Below are positions 1 through 6,323 of a DNA stretch of 7,109 nucleotides, piece after piece (within the stretch, counting starts at the first letter, position 1; each line of letters starts with the position of its first letter). A model generated the notes under the pieces. It ran no database searches. It was not told the DNA's origin and saw only the letters and a list, made by a program, of their open reading frames with translations. Source of the stretch: Sulfurovum sp. (GTDB lineage: Bacteria > Campylobacterota > Campylobacteria > Campylobacterales > Sulfurovaceae); assembly GCA_015663065.1 (NCBI GenBank), contig DQSX01000235.1:1-7109 (forward strand), written 5' to 3'. The position numbers were made by a program, and so were the translations under genes.

Positions 1-89
1 TATAACTTTTTAAGTAAGACCAAAAAGGCATCTCCATGATGAGGGTAATGGGAGTCAGCAATAAACAGAGCCTGCTCTTTTATTGTCAT
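1..89 (-). CDS. Metallophosphoesterase, N-terminal fragment (possible lipid A UDP-diacylglucosamine hydrolase)
   Basis: Only the first 29 codons are inside the window; the gene continues past base 1. The visible peptide contains QALFIADSHYPHHGDAF. Its ADSH segment (D12, H14) matches the D-x-H metal-binding motif that opens calcineurin-like phosphoesterases. In epsilonproteobacteria a protein starting this way is often annotated as a UDP-2,3-diacylglucosamine diphosphatase-like enzyme (lipid A synthesis), but 29 residues cannot settle the substrate, so no symbol is given. The ATG at 89 is preceded by AAGGAG only 3 bases away, which is tight. An in-frame GTG at 107, six codons upstream, has GGAG at a better 6-base spacing inside the heptamer repeat, so the start is ambiguous. 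It lies 40 bases downstream of argC on the same strand with no terminator between, so it is probably the third gene of the greA-argC operon. Confidence is high for a coding start and moderate for the family. Confidence 0.72.
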   Translation of the reverse strand, partial: MTIKEQALFIADSHYPHHGDAFLVLLKKL

Positions 90-100
90 TAACTCCTTAG

Positions 101-121
101 TCCTCACTCCTCACTCCTCAC
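101..121. repeat. Three perfect tandem copies of a 7-base repeat (TCCTCAC; GTGAGGA on the minus strand)
   Basis: Three exact head-to-tail copies of TCCTCAC fill the gap between the argC stop codon (130-132) and the start of the metallophosphoesterase gene. On the transcribed (minus) strand each copy reads GTGAGGA, so each junction makes GGAG followed six bases later by GTG, a Shine-Dalgarno with a start codon. The 7-base period puts the three GTGs in three different frames. The first two run quickly into stops. The third (107-105) is in frame with the metallophosphoesterase and also reads through its ATG. What is seen is the repeat and its frames; a role in translation initiation is inferred. 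Confidence 0.9.
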
Positions 122-129
122 TTCATTGA

Positions 130-1140
130 TTATGGGACATAAGAGATGACAGGCAATCCCAACCCTTCATCATACCCGCACATCAAATTCGCACAAGCCA
201 ATGCCTGTGAACTAGCACCACGCAAAAGATTATCAATCGCAGACGATACAAACAACCCATTAGCATTTTTTGCAGCAAAGATATCACAAAAATGTGTCCC
301 GGCAGTACTTTTGATGTTCACCGGTGTTTCACGTATACGTATAAACGGATCATCTTTATAATAGGCTTTCAATACTTCCAAAGGATCAATATCCAGATCT
401 TTCAATGTCGCATAGACAGAAACCAATTCACCACGTGTAGCAGGAATGAGATGGGGTACAAAATTCACATTCATTTTAACGCCATGTACCTTTTCTATCT
501 TCTCTGCAATTTCTGGTGCATGACGATGCTTTAAAGGATTGTAGGCAAAAATATTATCATTGACCGTCACAAAATGTGTAGTCTCTGAGAGTTTTTTACC
601 TGCCCCGCTTACCCCTGATTTTGCATCTACAAACAGTGGCGCAGAGGTATCGATGTAAGGGATAAAAGGTAAAATTCCAAGCAGTGTAGCTGTCGGGTAA
701 CACCCCGGACCTGCGGCAAGATTGGTATTTTTCAAATCTTCACGGTAATACTCTATGAGACCATAGACTGCTTCATCCAAATGTGCTTTGTCTTCATGTT
801 CACAATAGTGTTCTTCATAAGTATCAAGTTCTAAACGATAATCTGCAGATAAGTCAACCACTTTCACACCTTTGGCCAAAAGATCTTTTGCAAAGCCCAT
901 AGAAGCTTTATGAGGCAATGCCAAAAATACGAGGTCACAGTTTTCCGACACATCAGATGCATCTGCCTGGTCTACTTTCAGAGAGATGACATCTTCCAAA
1001 GAGGGATGCAGGGTTTCGATCATAGTGTCACCTTGCGTGGTTGCAAGATATGTCAATCTGAATTGTGGATGTGTCACCAACATTTTCACCAGTTCAAGTC
1101 CTGTATATCCGCTTGCACCTACTATACCTACATGTAACAT
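130..1140 (-). CDS. argC: N-acetyl-gamma-glutamyl-phosphate reductase (ArgC)
   Basis: This cytoplasmic enzyme reduces N-acetyl-glutamyl-5-phosphate to N-acetyl-glutamate semialdehyde with NADPH, the third step of arginine (ornithine) synthesis. The 336-residue product has the usual length of the type 1 family. It opens with the Rossmann NADP-binding motif GIVGASGYTG (residues 5-14). The active-site motif AGPGCYPT (143-150) supplies the catalytic cysteine C147, SGVSGAGKK lies at 175-183, and the conserved HRHAPEI segment (205-211) supplies the catalytic histidine. The ATG at 1140 is supported by GGAG five bases upstream. Only 12 bases separate it from the greA stop, so it is very likely transcribed from the greA promoter; no separate promoter or ARG-box-like operator is evident in that gap. 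No other arg gene is in the window. Identification is firm. Confidence 0.97.
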   Translation of the reverse strand: MLHVGIVGASGYTGLELVKMLVTHPQFRLTYLATTQGDTMIETLHPSLEDVISLKVDQADASDVSENCDLVFLALPHKASMGFAKDLLAKGVKVVDLSADYRLELDTYEEHYCEHEDKAHLDEAVYGLIEYYREDLKNTNLAAGPGCYPTATLLGILPFIPYIDTSAPLFVDAKSGVSGAGKKLSETTHFVTVNDNIFAYNPLKHRHAPEIAEKIEKVHGVKMNVNFVPHLIPATRGELVSVYATLKDLDIDPLEVLKAYYKDDPFIRIRETPVNIKSTAGTHFCDIFAAKNANGLFVSSAIDNLLRGASSQALACANLMCGYDEGLGLPVISYVP

Positions 1141-1152
1141 ATTTTCTCCATT

Positions 1153-1650
1153 TTAACTTAAATGCTCTACATTGATCTCTTCATACAACACCTCTTCAAT
1201 GTCGTACATCTTTTTACCAGAGGGAAGCAGCAATTCAACTTCATCACCCTCTTCTTTTCCTATCAGTGCTCTTGCCATAGGCGACTGTATAGAGATAAGC
1301 CCTTTTTGTGGGTTTGACTCTTTACCTCCTACGATCGTATACTTTAGCTCTTCATCACTCTCCTGGTCGACCAGGATCACTGTAGAGCCAAACGAGATAC
1401 GTTCATGTGCCAAGCCGGAAGGATCAACCACCTGTGCTCTTCCCACAACATCTGTCAGTTCAGCAATACGCGCTTCCATAAGCCCCTGTTTGTCTTTGGC
1501 TGCATGATATTCTGCATTTTCCTTCAAGTCACCCAACTCTCTGGCTTCATCTATAACTTTTGCTATGATACCGCGTTCATTGGTTTTCAAGTGTTCAAGT
1601 TCTTCTGAAAGTTTTTTATAAGTAATTCTTAACATCGGCTCTTTTTGCAC
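1153..1650 (-). CDS. greA: Transcription elongation factor GreA
   Basis: GreA enters the secondary channel of backtracked RNA polymerase and stimulates cleavage of the transcript 3' end. The product is 165 residues, close to the family's usual 158-160. The N-terminal coiled coil (about residues 8-75) carries the tip motif GDLKENAEYHAA, whose D41 and E44 correspond to the acidic residues that coordinate the cleavage metal. The C-terminal FKBP-like domain includes FGSTVILVD, YTIVGGKES, KGLISIQSPMARALIGK and EGDEVELLLPSG. I chose the GTG at 1650 because it has AAAGGA six bases upstream, gives the V/M-QKEPM beginning typical of epsilonproteobacterial GreA, and follows the likely transcription start. 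An upstream in-frame TTG (1689) would lie before that start. It is first in a probable operon with argC and divergent from surE. Identification is firm. Confidence 0.96.
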   Translation of the reverse strand: MQKEPMLRITYKKLSEELEHLKTNERGIIAKVIDEARELGDLKENAEYHAAKDKQGLMEARIAELTDVVGRAQVVDPSGLAHERISFGSTVILVDQESDEELKYTIVGGKESNPQKGLISIQSPMARALIGKEEGDEVELLLPSGKKMYDIEEVLYEEINVEHLS

Positions 1651-1656
1651 GATTAT

Positions 1657-1662
1657 TCCTTT
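1657..1662 (-). promoter_or_regulatory. greA ribosome binding site (decides the GTG start)
   Basis: On the minus strand this reads AAAGGA, six bases before the GTG at 1650. It is the only good Shine-Dalgarno in the leader. It supports the GTG over the upstream in-frame TTG at 1689, which has no such site. Confidence 0.75.
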
Positions 1663-1691
1663 AAAAAATGATTTAATAATTAATTTCAAGT

Positions 1692-1700
1692 ATTATACCA
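1692..1700 (-). promoter_or_regulatory. greA-argC promoter, extended -10 (TGGTATAAT)
   Basis: On the minus strand this is TGG directly before a perfect TATAAT (1692-1697), an extended -10 (TGn) arrangement. No good -35 hexamer is seen at 16-18 bases, which fits both extended -10 promoters and the weak -35 boxes common in epsilonproteobacteria. Transcription would begin near 1685, giving a leader of about 35 bases before the GreA start. The call is by motif only. Confidence 0.6.
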
Positions 1701-1705
1701 AAACG

Positions 1706-1734
1706 TTTATGTTTCTTTAGAAAAAGGTTATAAT
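1706..1734 (+). promoter_or_regulatory. surE promoter (TTTATG - 17 bases - TATAAT)
   Basis: A perfect TATAAT at 1729-1734 lies 17 bases after a weak -35-like TTTATG (1706-1711, matching TTGACA at three positions). The start point would be near 1741, leaving a very AT-rich leader of about 23 bases before the surE ATG at 1764. That leader has no clear Shine-Dalgarno. The greA promoter faces the other way and its -10 lies only about 30 bases off, so the two polymerase footprints would overlap. Confidence 0.58.
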
Positions 1735-1763
1735 AGCGTTAAAATAATCCATAAAGTATATGA

Positions 1764-2543
1764 ATGAAACAAATATTAATAACAAATGATGACGGTTTTG
1801 AGTCAAAAGCGCTGCATGCGTTGGCTGAAGCCCTGCAAACTTTGGGTCATGTAACTATAGTTGCACCCACTACAGAAAAATCTGCCTGCGGACATTCACT
1901 TACACTTACAAGACCTTTACACTTTGTACAGTTAACAGAAAATTTTTATAAACTTGATGACGGTACACCGACAGACTGTGTCTTTCTTGCACTCAATAAA
2001 CTCTTTGACGCAAACAACAAACCTGACATTGTTATTTCAGGTATCAACATCGGTGCCAATATGGGAGAAGACATTACCTACTCAGGGACTGCTGCAGGTG
2101 CAATGGAGGCTGTTTTACAGGGTATTCCCGCCATTGCCATCTCTCAAGTGTATGCCAATGACAAACAGAGCATCAAAGATCATGGCTATAAGCTGGCACA
2201 GCAAAGCATAGTGGATCTTGTCAAAAAGATCTTTGAAGATGACTTTCCTCTGCCCGAACGCAAATTCCTGAATGTCAACATACCTCCTATCGCACCCTCA
2301 GCCTGCAAAGGTTTTAAAATTACCCGTGCGGGAAATAAGCAGTACGGTTTTCATGCAGAAGTACATCACAACCCAAGAGGTTTGGAGTACTACTGGATCG
2401 GTCTTCCAAAACTGGAATGGCTTGATACCAAAGGTCATACGACTGATTTTGAAGCCATTAACGAGGGGTATGTCTCCATCACCCCCGTACATTTGGACAT
2501 GACCTCTCATGATGACATCAATGCCTTAGAAAACTGGATATAA
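1764..2543 (+). CDS. surE: 5'/3'-nucleotidase SurE
   Basis: SurE is a cytoplasmic, metal-dependent phosphatase that removes phosphate from nucleoside 5'- and 3'-monophosphates and is linked to stationary-phase survival. The 259-residue product matches the family length of about 250. The metal-binding NDDG motif gives D9 and D10, S40 lies in the APTTEKSACG stretch, and N95 lies in SGINIGANMGEDITYSGTA (92-110). The family motif GTPTDCVF is at 67-74. The ATG at 1764 gives the standard MKQILITNDDG beginning, although the leader has almost no Shine-Dalgarno. A second ATG four bases upstream is out of frame and closes after nine codons. The next gene starts 3 bases after the stop, so the two form a likely operon. 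Identification is firm; the physiological substrate here is not shown by sequence. Confidence 0.96.
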   Translation: MKQILITNDDGFESKALHALAEALQTLGHVTIVAPTTEKSACGHSLTLTRPLHFVQLTENFYKLDDGTPTDCVFLALNKLFDANNKPDIVISGINIGANMGEDITYSGTAAGAMEAVLQGIPAIAISQVYANDKQSIKDHGYKLAQQSIVDLVKKIFEDDFPLPERKFLNVNIPPIAPSACKGFKITRAGNKQYGFHAEVHHNPRGLEYYWIGLPKLEWLDTKGHTTDFEAINEGYVSITPVHLDMTSHDDINALENWI

Positions 2544-2546
2544 AAT

Positions 2547-3182
2547 ATGCGATTTGAACGTTGTCGTATACTCTTTGGCGATGAAGATTTTGAAAAGATC
2601 CAAAATTCAAAAATTCTCATTCTGGGTGTCGGAGGTGTCGGCTCTTACGCTTTGGACTGCCTCTACCGCTCCGGTGTCTCTGACATTACCATACTTGACT
2701 ATGATCTATTTGATGAAACAAATCAAAACAGGCAGATAGGTTCTGACGCAGTGGGTGAAGAAAAAGTAAACGCACTTGCAAAGCTCTACCCCGGGGTCAA
2801 AACCATCAGCCAAAAGATGGATATGGTCTGGGTAGCAGCTTTTGATTTTGAACCTTATGACATCATCATTGATGCAGCGGACACAACTAAAGTGAAGATA
2901 GAAGTGGCAAAAAGATGTTACAAAAAACTCATTATGGCACTGGGTTCAGCCAAACGCTACGATACCAATAAAATAGAAGTAGCCTCTATCTGGAAAACAC
3001 ACGGTGATGCACTGGCAAGAAGAATACGAAATGAATTAAAAAAAGCAAAATTTGACAGGAACTTCACTGTGGTGTTTTCACCGGAAGAAGACAAGTGTAA
3101 AGAGAAAGGCTCGTGTGTCGCGGTAACCGGTGCTGTTGGTCTGACCGTCTGTTCTGAAACGATCAAACGTATATTGAAATAA
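2547..3182 (+). CDS. tcdA: ThiF/MoeB-family E1-like protein, probable tRNA threonylcarbamoyladenosine dehydratase (TcdA-like)
   Basis: TcdA uses ATP to cyclise threonylcarbamoyladenosine (t6A) at position 37 of ANN-decoding tRNAs to ct6A. The N-terminal RFERCRILFGDEDFEKI followed by KILILGVGGVGSYALDCL (22-39) is typical of this branch. It supplies the ATP-binding glycine loop GVGGVGS (27-33), the acidic pair D51/D53, NQNRQIG (59-65, with arginine R62) and K73. IIIDAADTTKVK follows, with D109 and D112. The C-terminal part DKCKEKGSCVAVTGAVGLTV resembles the TcdA tail. At 211 residues it is shorter than E. coli TcdA (about 268), with the loss in the C-terminal half. No CxxC zinc site of the MoeB/ThiF type is visible, which favours TcdA over those relatives. 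It starts 3 bases after surE, with only a weak GGA as ribosome binding site inside the surE end. Family is firm; the exact reaction is inferred. Confidence 0.82.
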   Translation: MRFERCRILFGDEDFEKIQNSKILILGVGGVGSYALDCLYRSGVSDITILDYDLFDETNQNRQIGSDAVGEEKVNALAKLYPGVKTISQKMDMVWVAAFDFEPYDIIIDAADTTKVKIEVAKRCYKKLIMALGSAKRYDTNKIEVASIWKTHGDALARRIRNELKKAKFDRNFTVVFSPEEDKCKEKGSCVAVTGAVGLTVCSETIKRILK

Positions 3183-3217
3183 AAAAGCTTTTATAAAAGG
3201 TGCGTTATAAACGCACC
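3181..3217 (-). terminator. Intrinsic terminator after ccsBA
   Basis: Read on the minus strand, GGTGCGT (3217-3211) pairs perfectly with ACGCACC (3205-3199) around a 5-base loop, and a T-rich tract TTTTATAAAAGCTTTTTT follows. The stem begins on the base directly after the ccsBA TAG stop (3220-3218). Read on the plus strand, the hairpin is followed by CTACTTCG, not a T-run, so it should serve ccsBA much better than the convergent surE-tcdA unit. The A/T palindromes AAAAGCTTTT and TTTTATAAAA on its tcdA side are the only other candidates for stopping that unit. Confidence 0.78.
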
Positions 3218-5803
3218 CTACTTCGCCATCTTTCTGTTTCTGGCGGCTATGACAGTCAAGACAAACAATCCTGCAATACCGTAATAAACCCACATCGGGA
3301 TCGGTACCGGATCGCCTGCTGCGTATGAGTGTAGACCGGAGAGGTAATAGTTCACTCCAAAATAGGTCATCAGTACGGTTGAATAAGACCATGCTGCTGC
3401 CACATTGTACGTAAAGGTCGATTTGAGCGCAGGTATAAATCTAAGGTGCAATACAGATGCATAAATGAGAATGGTCACCGCTGCCCAAGTCTCTTTTGCA
3501 TCCCAACCCCAATAACGTCCCCAGGACTCATTTGCCCAAACACCACCAAGGAAGTTTCCTATGGTCAGCAAGAAGATACCTATGATCAGAGCCATTTCTG
3601 AAAGGTTACTCAATTCTTTAATAGAGCGGTCAATATTCGCGTCTCCCTTCTTACCTCGTATAATAAACAGTACAAGTACTAAAAGGGATAAAATAGAACC
3701 CAGACCAAGGAAACCATCCCCAGAAATGATCGTTGCCACATGTATCATCAACCAGTAAGACTTCAATACAGGAACAAGATTCGTGATCTCCGGATTAATG
3801 AAGTTCATGTGTGCCACACCCATGGTCACACCTGCCAAAATAGCTGTTCCAGCCAATGCAAATGGTGATTTTCTCGCCAGTATGATCCCTGCAAATACCG
3901 TCGATGCTGCTATGAATACAATAGATTCATAGGCATTTGACCACGGGGCGTGCCCAGCAATATACCAGCGTATGGCCATACCTATGACATGGATCGCAAA
4001 ACCTATAAGCAGAATACTCCAGGAGATCCGCATGATCCACTTCATGGAGAAGGACGGCTTAATGACATTGATAAATGAAAAAATGACCAAAAGCAGTCCC
4101 ATAAGCAGATAGAGTGGTACCAATTTACCAAATAGACCGAGTTTGTTATACCAGATCTCCACCTCTATATGTTTTGCGGAAGGAAGTACTGCTGCACCAT
4201 AGGTTTCCTGATACTTCTTAATACCTCTGAGTGCCAGGTCTGCATTGTCCCATTTGTCGTCCTGCACTGCTTTGGCAACCATCATGAAATAAGCAGAGAT
4301 AGCAATTCTTACTCTCTCTGCATCTTCTTTAGGGAACTCTTTGAGTGCATCCATGGGTGCATACCACTTGTTATTGGCATCATTTGGTTTAGGAAAAATA
4401 CGCATCAGCGTACCCTGAAATGCCATATAGGAGACATTGAGACGTTCATCAACCTTGATGAGTTCTTTGTCATACTGTGACTTCTCCAAAGGTTTTTTTC
4501 TGCTTGCTTCAGTCACTTGATCGTAGAGCTTGTATGCCTGATCTTTTTTGTCAAAAAAATCTGAAAATCTGGCATATTTTGTATCTTCAGGCAACCCAAG
4601 GTCAAGAGCTATTTTTTTATGTCCGATTTTAATAATAGGAATACTCTGATAGAGATCAGGCTGCATGATCATCCCCAGGAACATCTGGTTTGGTTCAATG
4701 TTATAAAGCGATGTTTTCCCTGTGATCTTCGATACCACATCGTGGGCTATGGTATCCATAGGTTTCATACGCCCCTGGTGGTCCTGTACAGCAAGTGTGG
4801 CGAACTTATGGGCATGTGCTGCGTCATACGCCTCTATCTGTTTTTGCTGTGCGGCTTCCAGTACAGGGTTTGCAGCCTCTGCACTTTGTGCTGAAAATGC
4901 CAATACCCCGGCGATCACTGCTACAGCAGCACCCTCCTGTAGCTTTTTAGCACCTTTAAGCAATTTCTGGAACCTTCCTGTAGGCAGGAAAAGACTCCAG
5001 ATCATTCCCAATGTCAATAAAATGTATCCAATGTAGGTTGGCCAGGTTCCGGGGTCGTGATTGACAGAGAGGATCGTTCCTTTTTCATCCATATCGTAAG
5101 AAGACTGGAAAAAACGGTAATTTCTATGGTCTAAAATATGGTTCATATAGATCTCATAAGGCATATTGATATTTTTCTCTTTGTCTATGAGTACGACATC
5201 AGAGGCATAAGAAGACGGCGTCATGGAACCAGGGTAACGTTCAAGTTTAAACTTATCCAGTTTAATGGAAAATGGCAAGCTGAGGATCTTTGCACCGATA
5301 CGCATACTGATCTCAACTCCGTCGAGTGTGAATGTTTTCAATTTACCAGGTCGTCCTTTGAAGACTTTAAAGGTCTCTACCCTGCTTTTCTCACCCACAG
5401 AGACTTTAAGTTCAATCAGCTCTGCTTTGCCAGATTGGGTTTTAATATCATTCGAAACTGTTTTTAAGATAGATTTTTCATGTATTGACTTCAATACGAT
5501 GGCATTGGAACCAAACTGATAAAGCATTCTTCTGGCAAAAACATTATCGCCAGACTTAAGCTCTCCAGACTCTTTCGTCTCCATATTGAGTGTTTTTAAA
5601 ATATAGGGGAACTGCACTCTCAATGTTCCATTGCTGTCTATGATATTAAAAATCGGTTTATCATCCAAACTGTTTTTAGTATTGTAAGCAACATAAAAAG
5701 TACCAAAATCTTTTACTTTGCCCTCTTTGAAAAAGTGTATTTTACCATCTCCGTTTGCAGATATTTTCAACTCGAGTATTTTTGAACCTTTGGGATCAGC
5801 CAC
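3218..5803 (-). CDS. ccsBA: Cytochrome c synthetase CcsBA, C-terminal frame (rest of ResB domain plus CcsA domain), separated from its start by a frameshift
   Basis: CcsBA is the System II (Ccs) inner-membrane protein that carries heme to the periplasm and attaches it to CXXCH cysteines of apocytochromes c. This frame has 861 residues, equal to residues 172-1032 of the repaired protein (numbers below are for the repaired protein). It holds the ResB periplasmic domain, the membrane segment after DPGTWPTYIGYILLTLG (about 427-444), and a signal-peptide-like hydrophobic stretch ending AQSAEA (462-482). A second periplasmic domain (about 483-728) follows, then the CcsA domain. CcsA shows PWSNAYES, P-His1 H859 in LKSYWLMIHV, the WWD motif at 927-944 (WGRYWGWDAKETWA), the second TM-His H957 in VLHLRF, and P-His2 H996 in LSGLHSYA. 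The WWD motif has Ala where many homologs have Pro. The GTG at 5803 has AGGA four bases upstream but is probably not a real start, because the product would lack three membrane segments. A terminator directly follows the stop. Confidence 0.9.
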   Translation of the reverse strand: MADPKGSKILELKISANGDGKIHFFKEGKVKDFGTFYVAYNTKNSLDDKPIFNIIDSNGTLRVQFPYILKTLNMETKESGELKSGDNVFARRMLYQFGSNAIVLKSIHEKSILKTVSNDIKTQSGKAELIELKVSVGEKSRVETFKVFKGRPGKLKTFTLDGVEISMRIGAKILSLPFSIKLDKFKLERYPGSMTPSSYASDVVLIDKEKNINMPYEIYMNHILDHRNYRFFQSSYDMDEKGTILSVNHDPGTWPTYIGYILLTLGMIWSLFLPTGRFQKLLKGAKKLQEGAAVAVIAGVLAFSAQSAEAANPVLEAAQQKQIEAYDAAHAHKFATLAVQDHQGRMKPMDTIAHDVVSKITGKTSLYNIEPNQMFLGMIMQPDLYQSIPIIKIGHKKIALDLGLPEDTKYARFSDFFDKKDQAYKLYDQVTEASRKKPLEKSQYDKELIKVDERLNVSYMAFQGTLMRIFPKPNDANNKWYAPMDALKEFPKEDAERVRIAISAYFMMVAKAVQDDKWDNADLALRGIKKYQETYGAAVLPSAKHIEVEIWYNKLGLFGKLVPLYLLMGLLLVIFSFINVIKPSFSMKWIMRISWSILLIGFAIHVIGMAIRWYIAGHAPWSNAYESIVFIAASTVFAGIILARKSPFALAGTAILAGVTMGVAHMNFINPEITNLVPVLKSYWLMIHVATIISGDGFLGLGSILSLLVLVLFIIRGKKGDANIDRSIKELSNLSEMALIIGIFLLTIGNFLGGVWANESWGRYWGWDAKETWAAVTILIYASVLHLRFIPALKSTFTYNVAAAWSYSTVLMTYFGVNYYLSGLHSYAAGDPVPIPMWVYYGIAGLFVLTVIAARNRKMAK

Positions 5804-5847
5804 AACTTCCTGGGTAAAGGTAGGCAGATACTTTAAAAGTTCGACAT

Positions 5848-6315
5848 TTACTTTTTTATCGCCGACAGTGATGCTTTCCGAGAGAGTGTTTTTGTCATAC
5901 TCGAAAAATATAGAGGCTTTTCAAGTGAGGCATTCTTCTCAGCACTTTGAGCAAAAAGCTGCAGTGACTTTACATCCGAGACCATTGTATTGCTCTCCTG
6001 CCCTTCACGGATATGCATAATACCTTCATAGCCGACATAACGTGTAAGGATCGCACCTAAAGCAATAATGAGAAAGGAGAAGTGAAAGATAAAGACGGGA
6101 AGTTTGTTTTTATACGATTTGTATTTGAGTATCTGATAAACAAGTATGGCAATAAAATAGGCAAGAAAAAGTTCAAACCATTTTGCCTTGTATATGAGTG
6201 CCTGTGCAGTTTGTGTACCGTAGTCATTCTCTATGAATGTTGCAGTCCCTACAAATACACCAAAGAGAAACAGTATCAAGACTGCCATTTTCATAGATAA
6301 GATCCGTTTTAACAT
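5848..6315 (-). CDS. ccsBA: Cytochrome c synthetase CcsBA, N-terminal frame (ResB/CcsB start), ends early by frameshift
   Basis: This is the beginning of the same gene. Residues 1-137 give the ResB N-terminus: membrane segments at about 11-28, 47-63 and 73-92, separated by TATFIENDYGTQTAQALIY (24-42), a characteristic ResB/CcsB opening. H78, in FHFSFLIIALGAILTRY, aligns with the first transmembrane heme-binding histidine of CcsBA. After F137 the frame turns to an unrelated SSMTKTLSRK tail and a TAA. Adding one T to the T5 run at 5908-5904 (minus strand) joins it to FEYDKNTLSESITVGDKK and the large downstream frame, giving 1032 residues, a normal size for epsilonproteobacterial CcsBA fusions. 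I chose the ATG at 6315 because AAGGGG lies 8 bases upstream and a TATAAT just before it; the in-frame ATG at 6357 and TTG at 6387 lie upstream of that promoter's expected start point. The fragment alone could not attach heme. Confidence 0.85.
   Translation of the reverse strand: MLKRILSMKMAVLILFLFGVFVGTATFIENDYGTQTAQALIYKAKWFELFLAYFIAILVYQILKYKSYKNKLPVFIFHFSFLIIALGAILTRYVGYEGIMHIREGQESNTMVSDVKSLQLFAQSAEKNASLEKPLYFSSMTKTLSRKASLSAIKK
5904..5908 (-). other. Frameshift site in ccsBA (five-base homopolymer, apparent one-base deletion)
   Basis: The two ccsBA frames are both open only between 5848 and 5920, because the downstream frame has a TGA at 5923-5921 and the upstream frame a TAA at 5850-5848. 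Within that interval the best junction is the A5 run (T5 on the coding strand). With six T the reading is LYF-FEYDKN and both sides look family-like. Runs at 5889-5893 (T5) and 5852-5857 (T6) are less likely, because the downstream frame already reads as ResB-like sequence before them. No classical X-XXY-YYZ slippery heptamer is present. Confidence 0.85.
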
Positions 6316-6323
6316 CAGTAAAA

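Noticed and set aside
910..1137. Plus-strand open frame opposite argC
   Set aside because: Antisense shadow of the ArgC Rossmann-domain coding region, rich in Cys, His and Phe with no known motif.
1651..1689. Longer GreA starting at the in-frame TTG at 1689
   Set aside because: It would add 13 non-conserved residues, lacks a ribosome binding site and lies before the expected transcription start.
1760..1789. A nine-codon ORF starting four bases before the surE ATG, out of frame
   Set aside because: No Shine-Dalgarno, no regulatory structure, and such ORFs arise easily in AT-rich leaders; most likely chance.
4169..5036. Plus-strand open frames of about 90-110 codons opposite ccsBA
   Set aside because: They are antisense shadows of a long, clearly conserved coding frame, with no recognisable motifs of their own.
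5848..5923. Programmed -1 ribosomal frameshifting as the explanation of the ccsBA split
   Set aside because: No X-XXY-YYZ heptamer, only a five-base run, and no obvious downstream pseudoknot. It remains possible only as single-tRNA slippage, so an indel is preferred.
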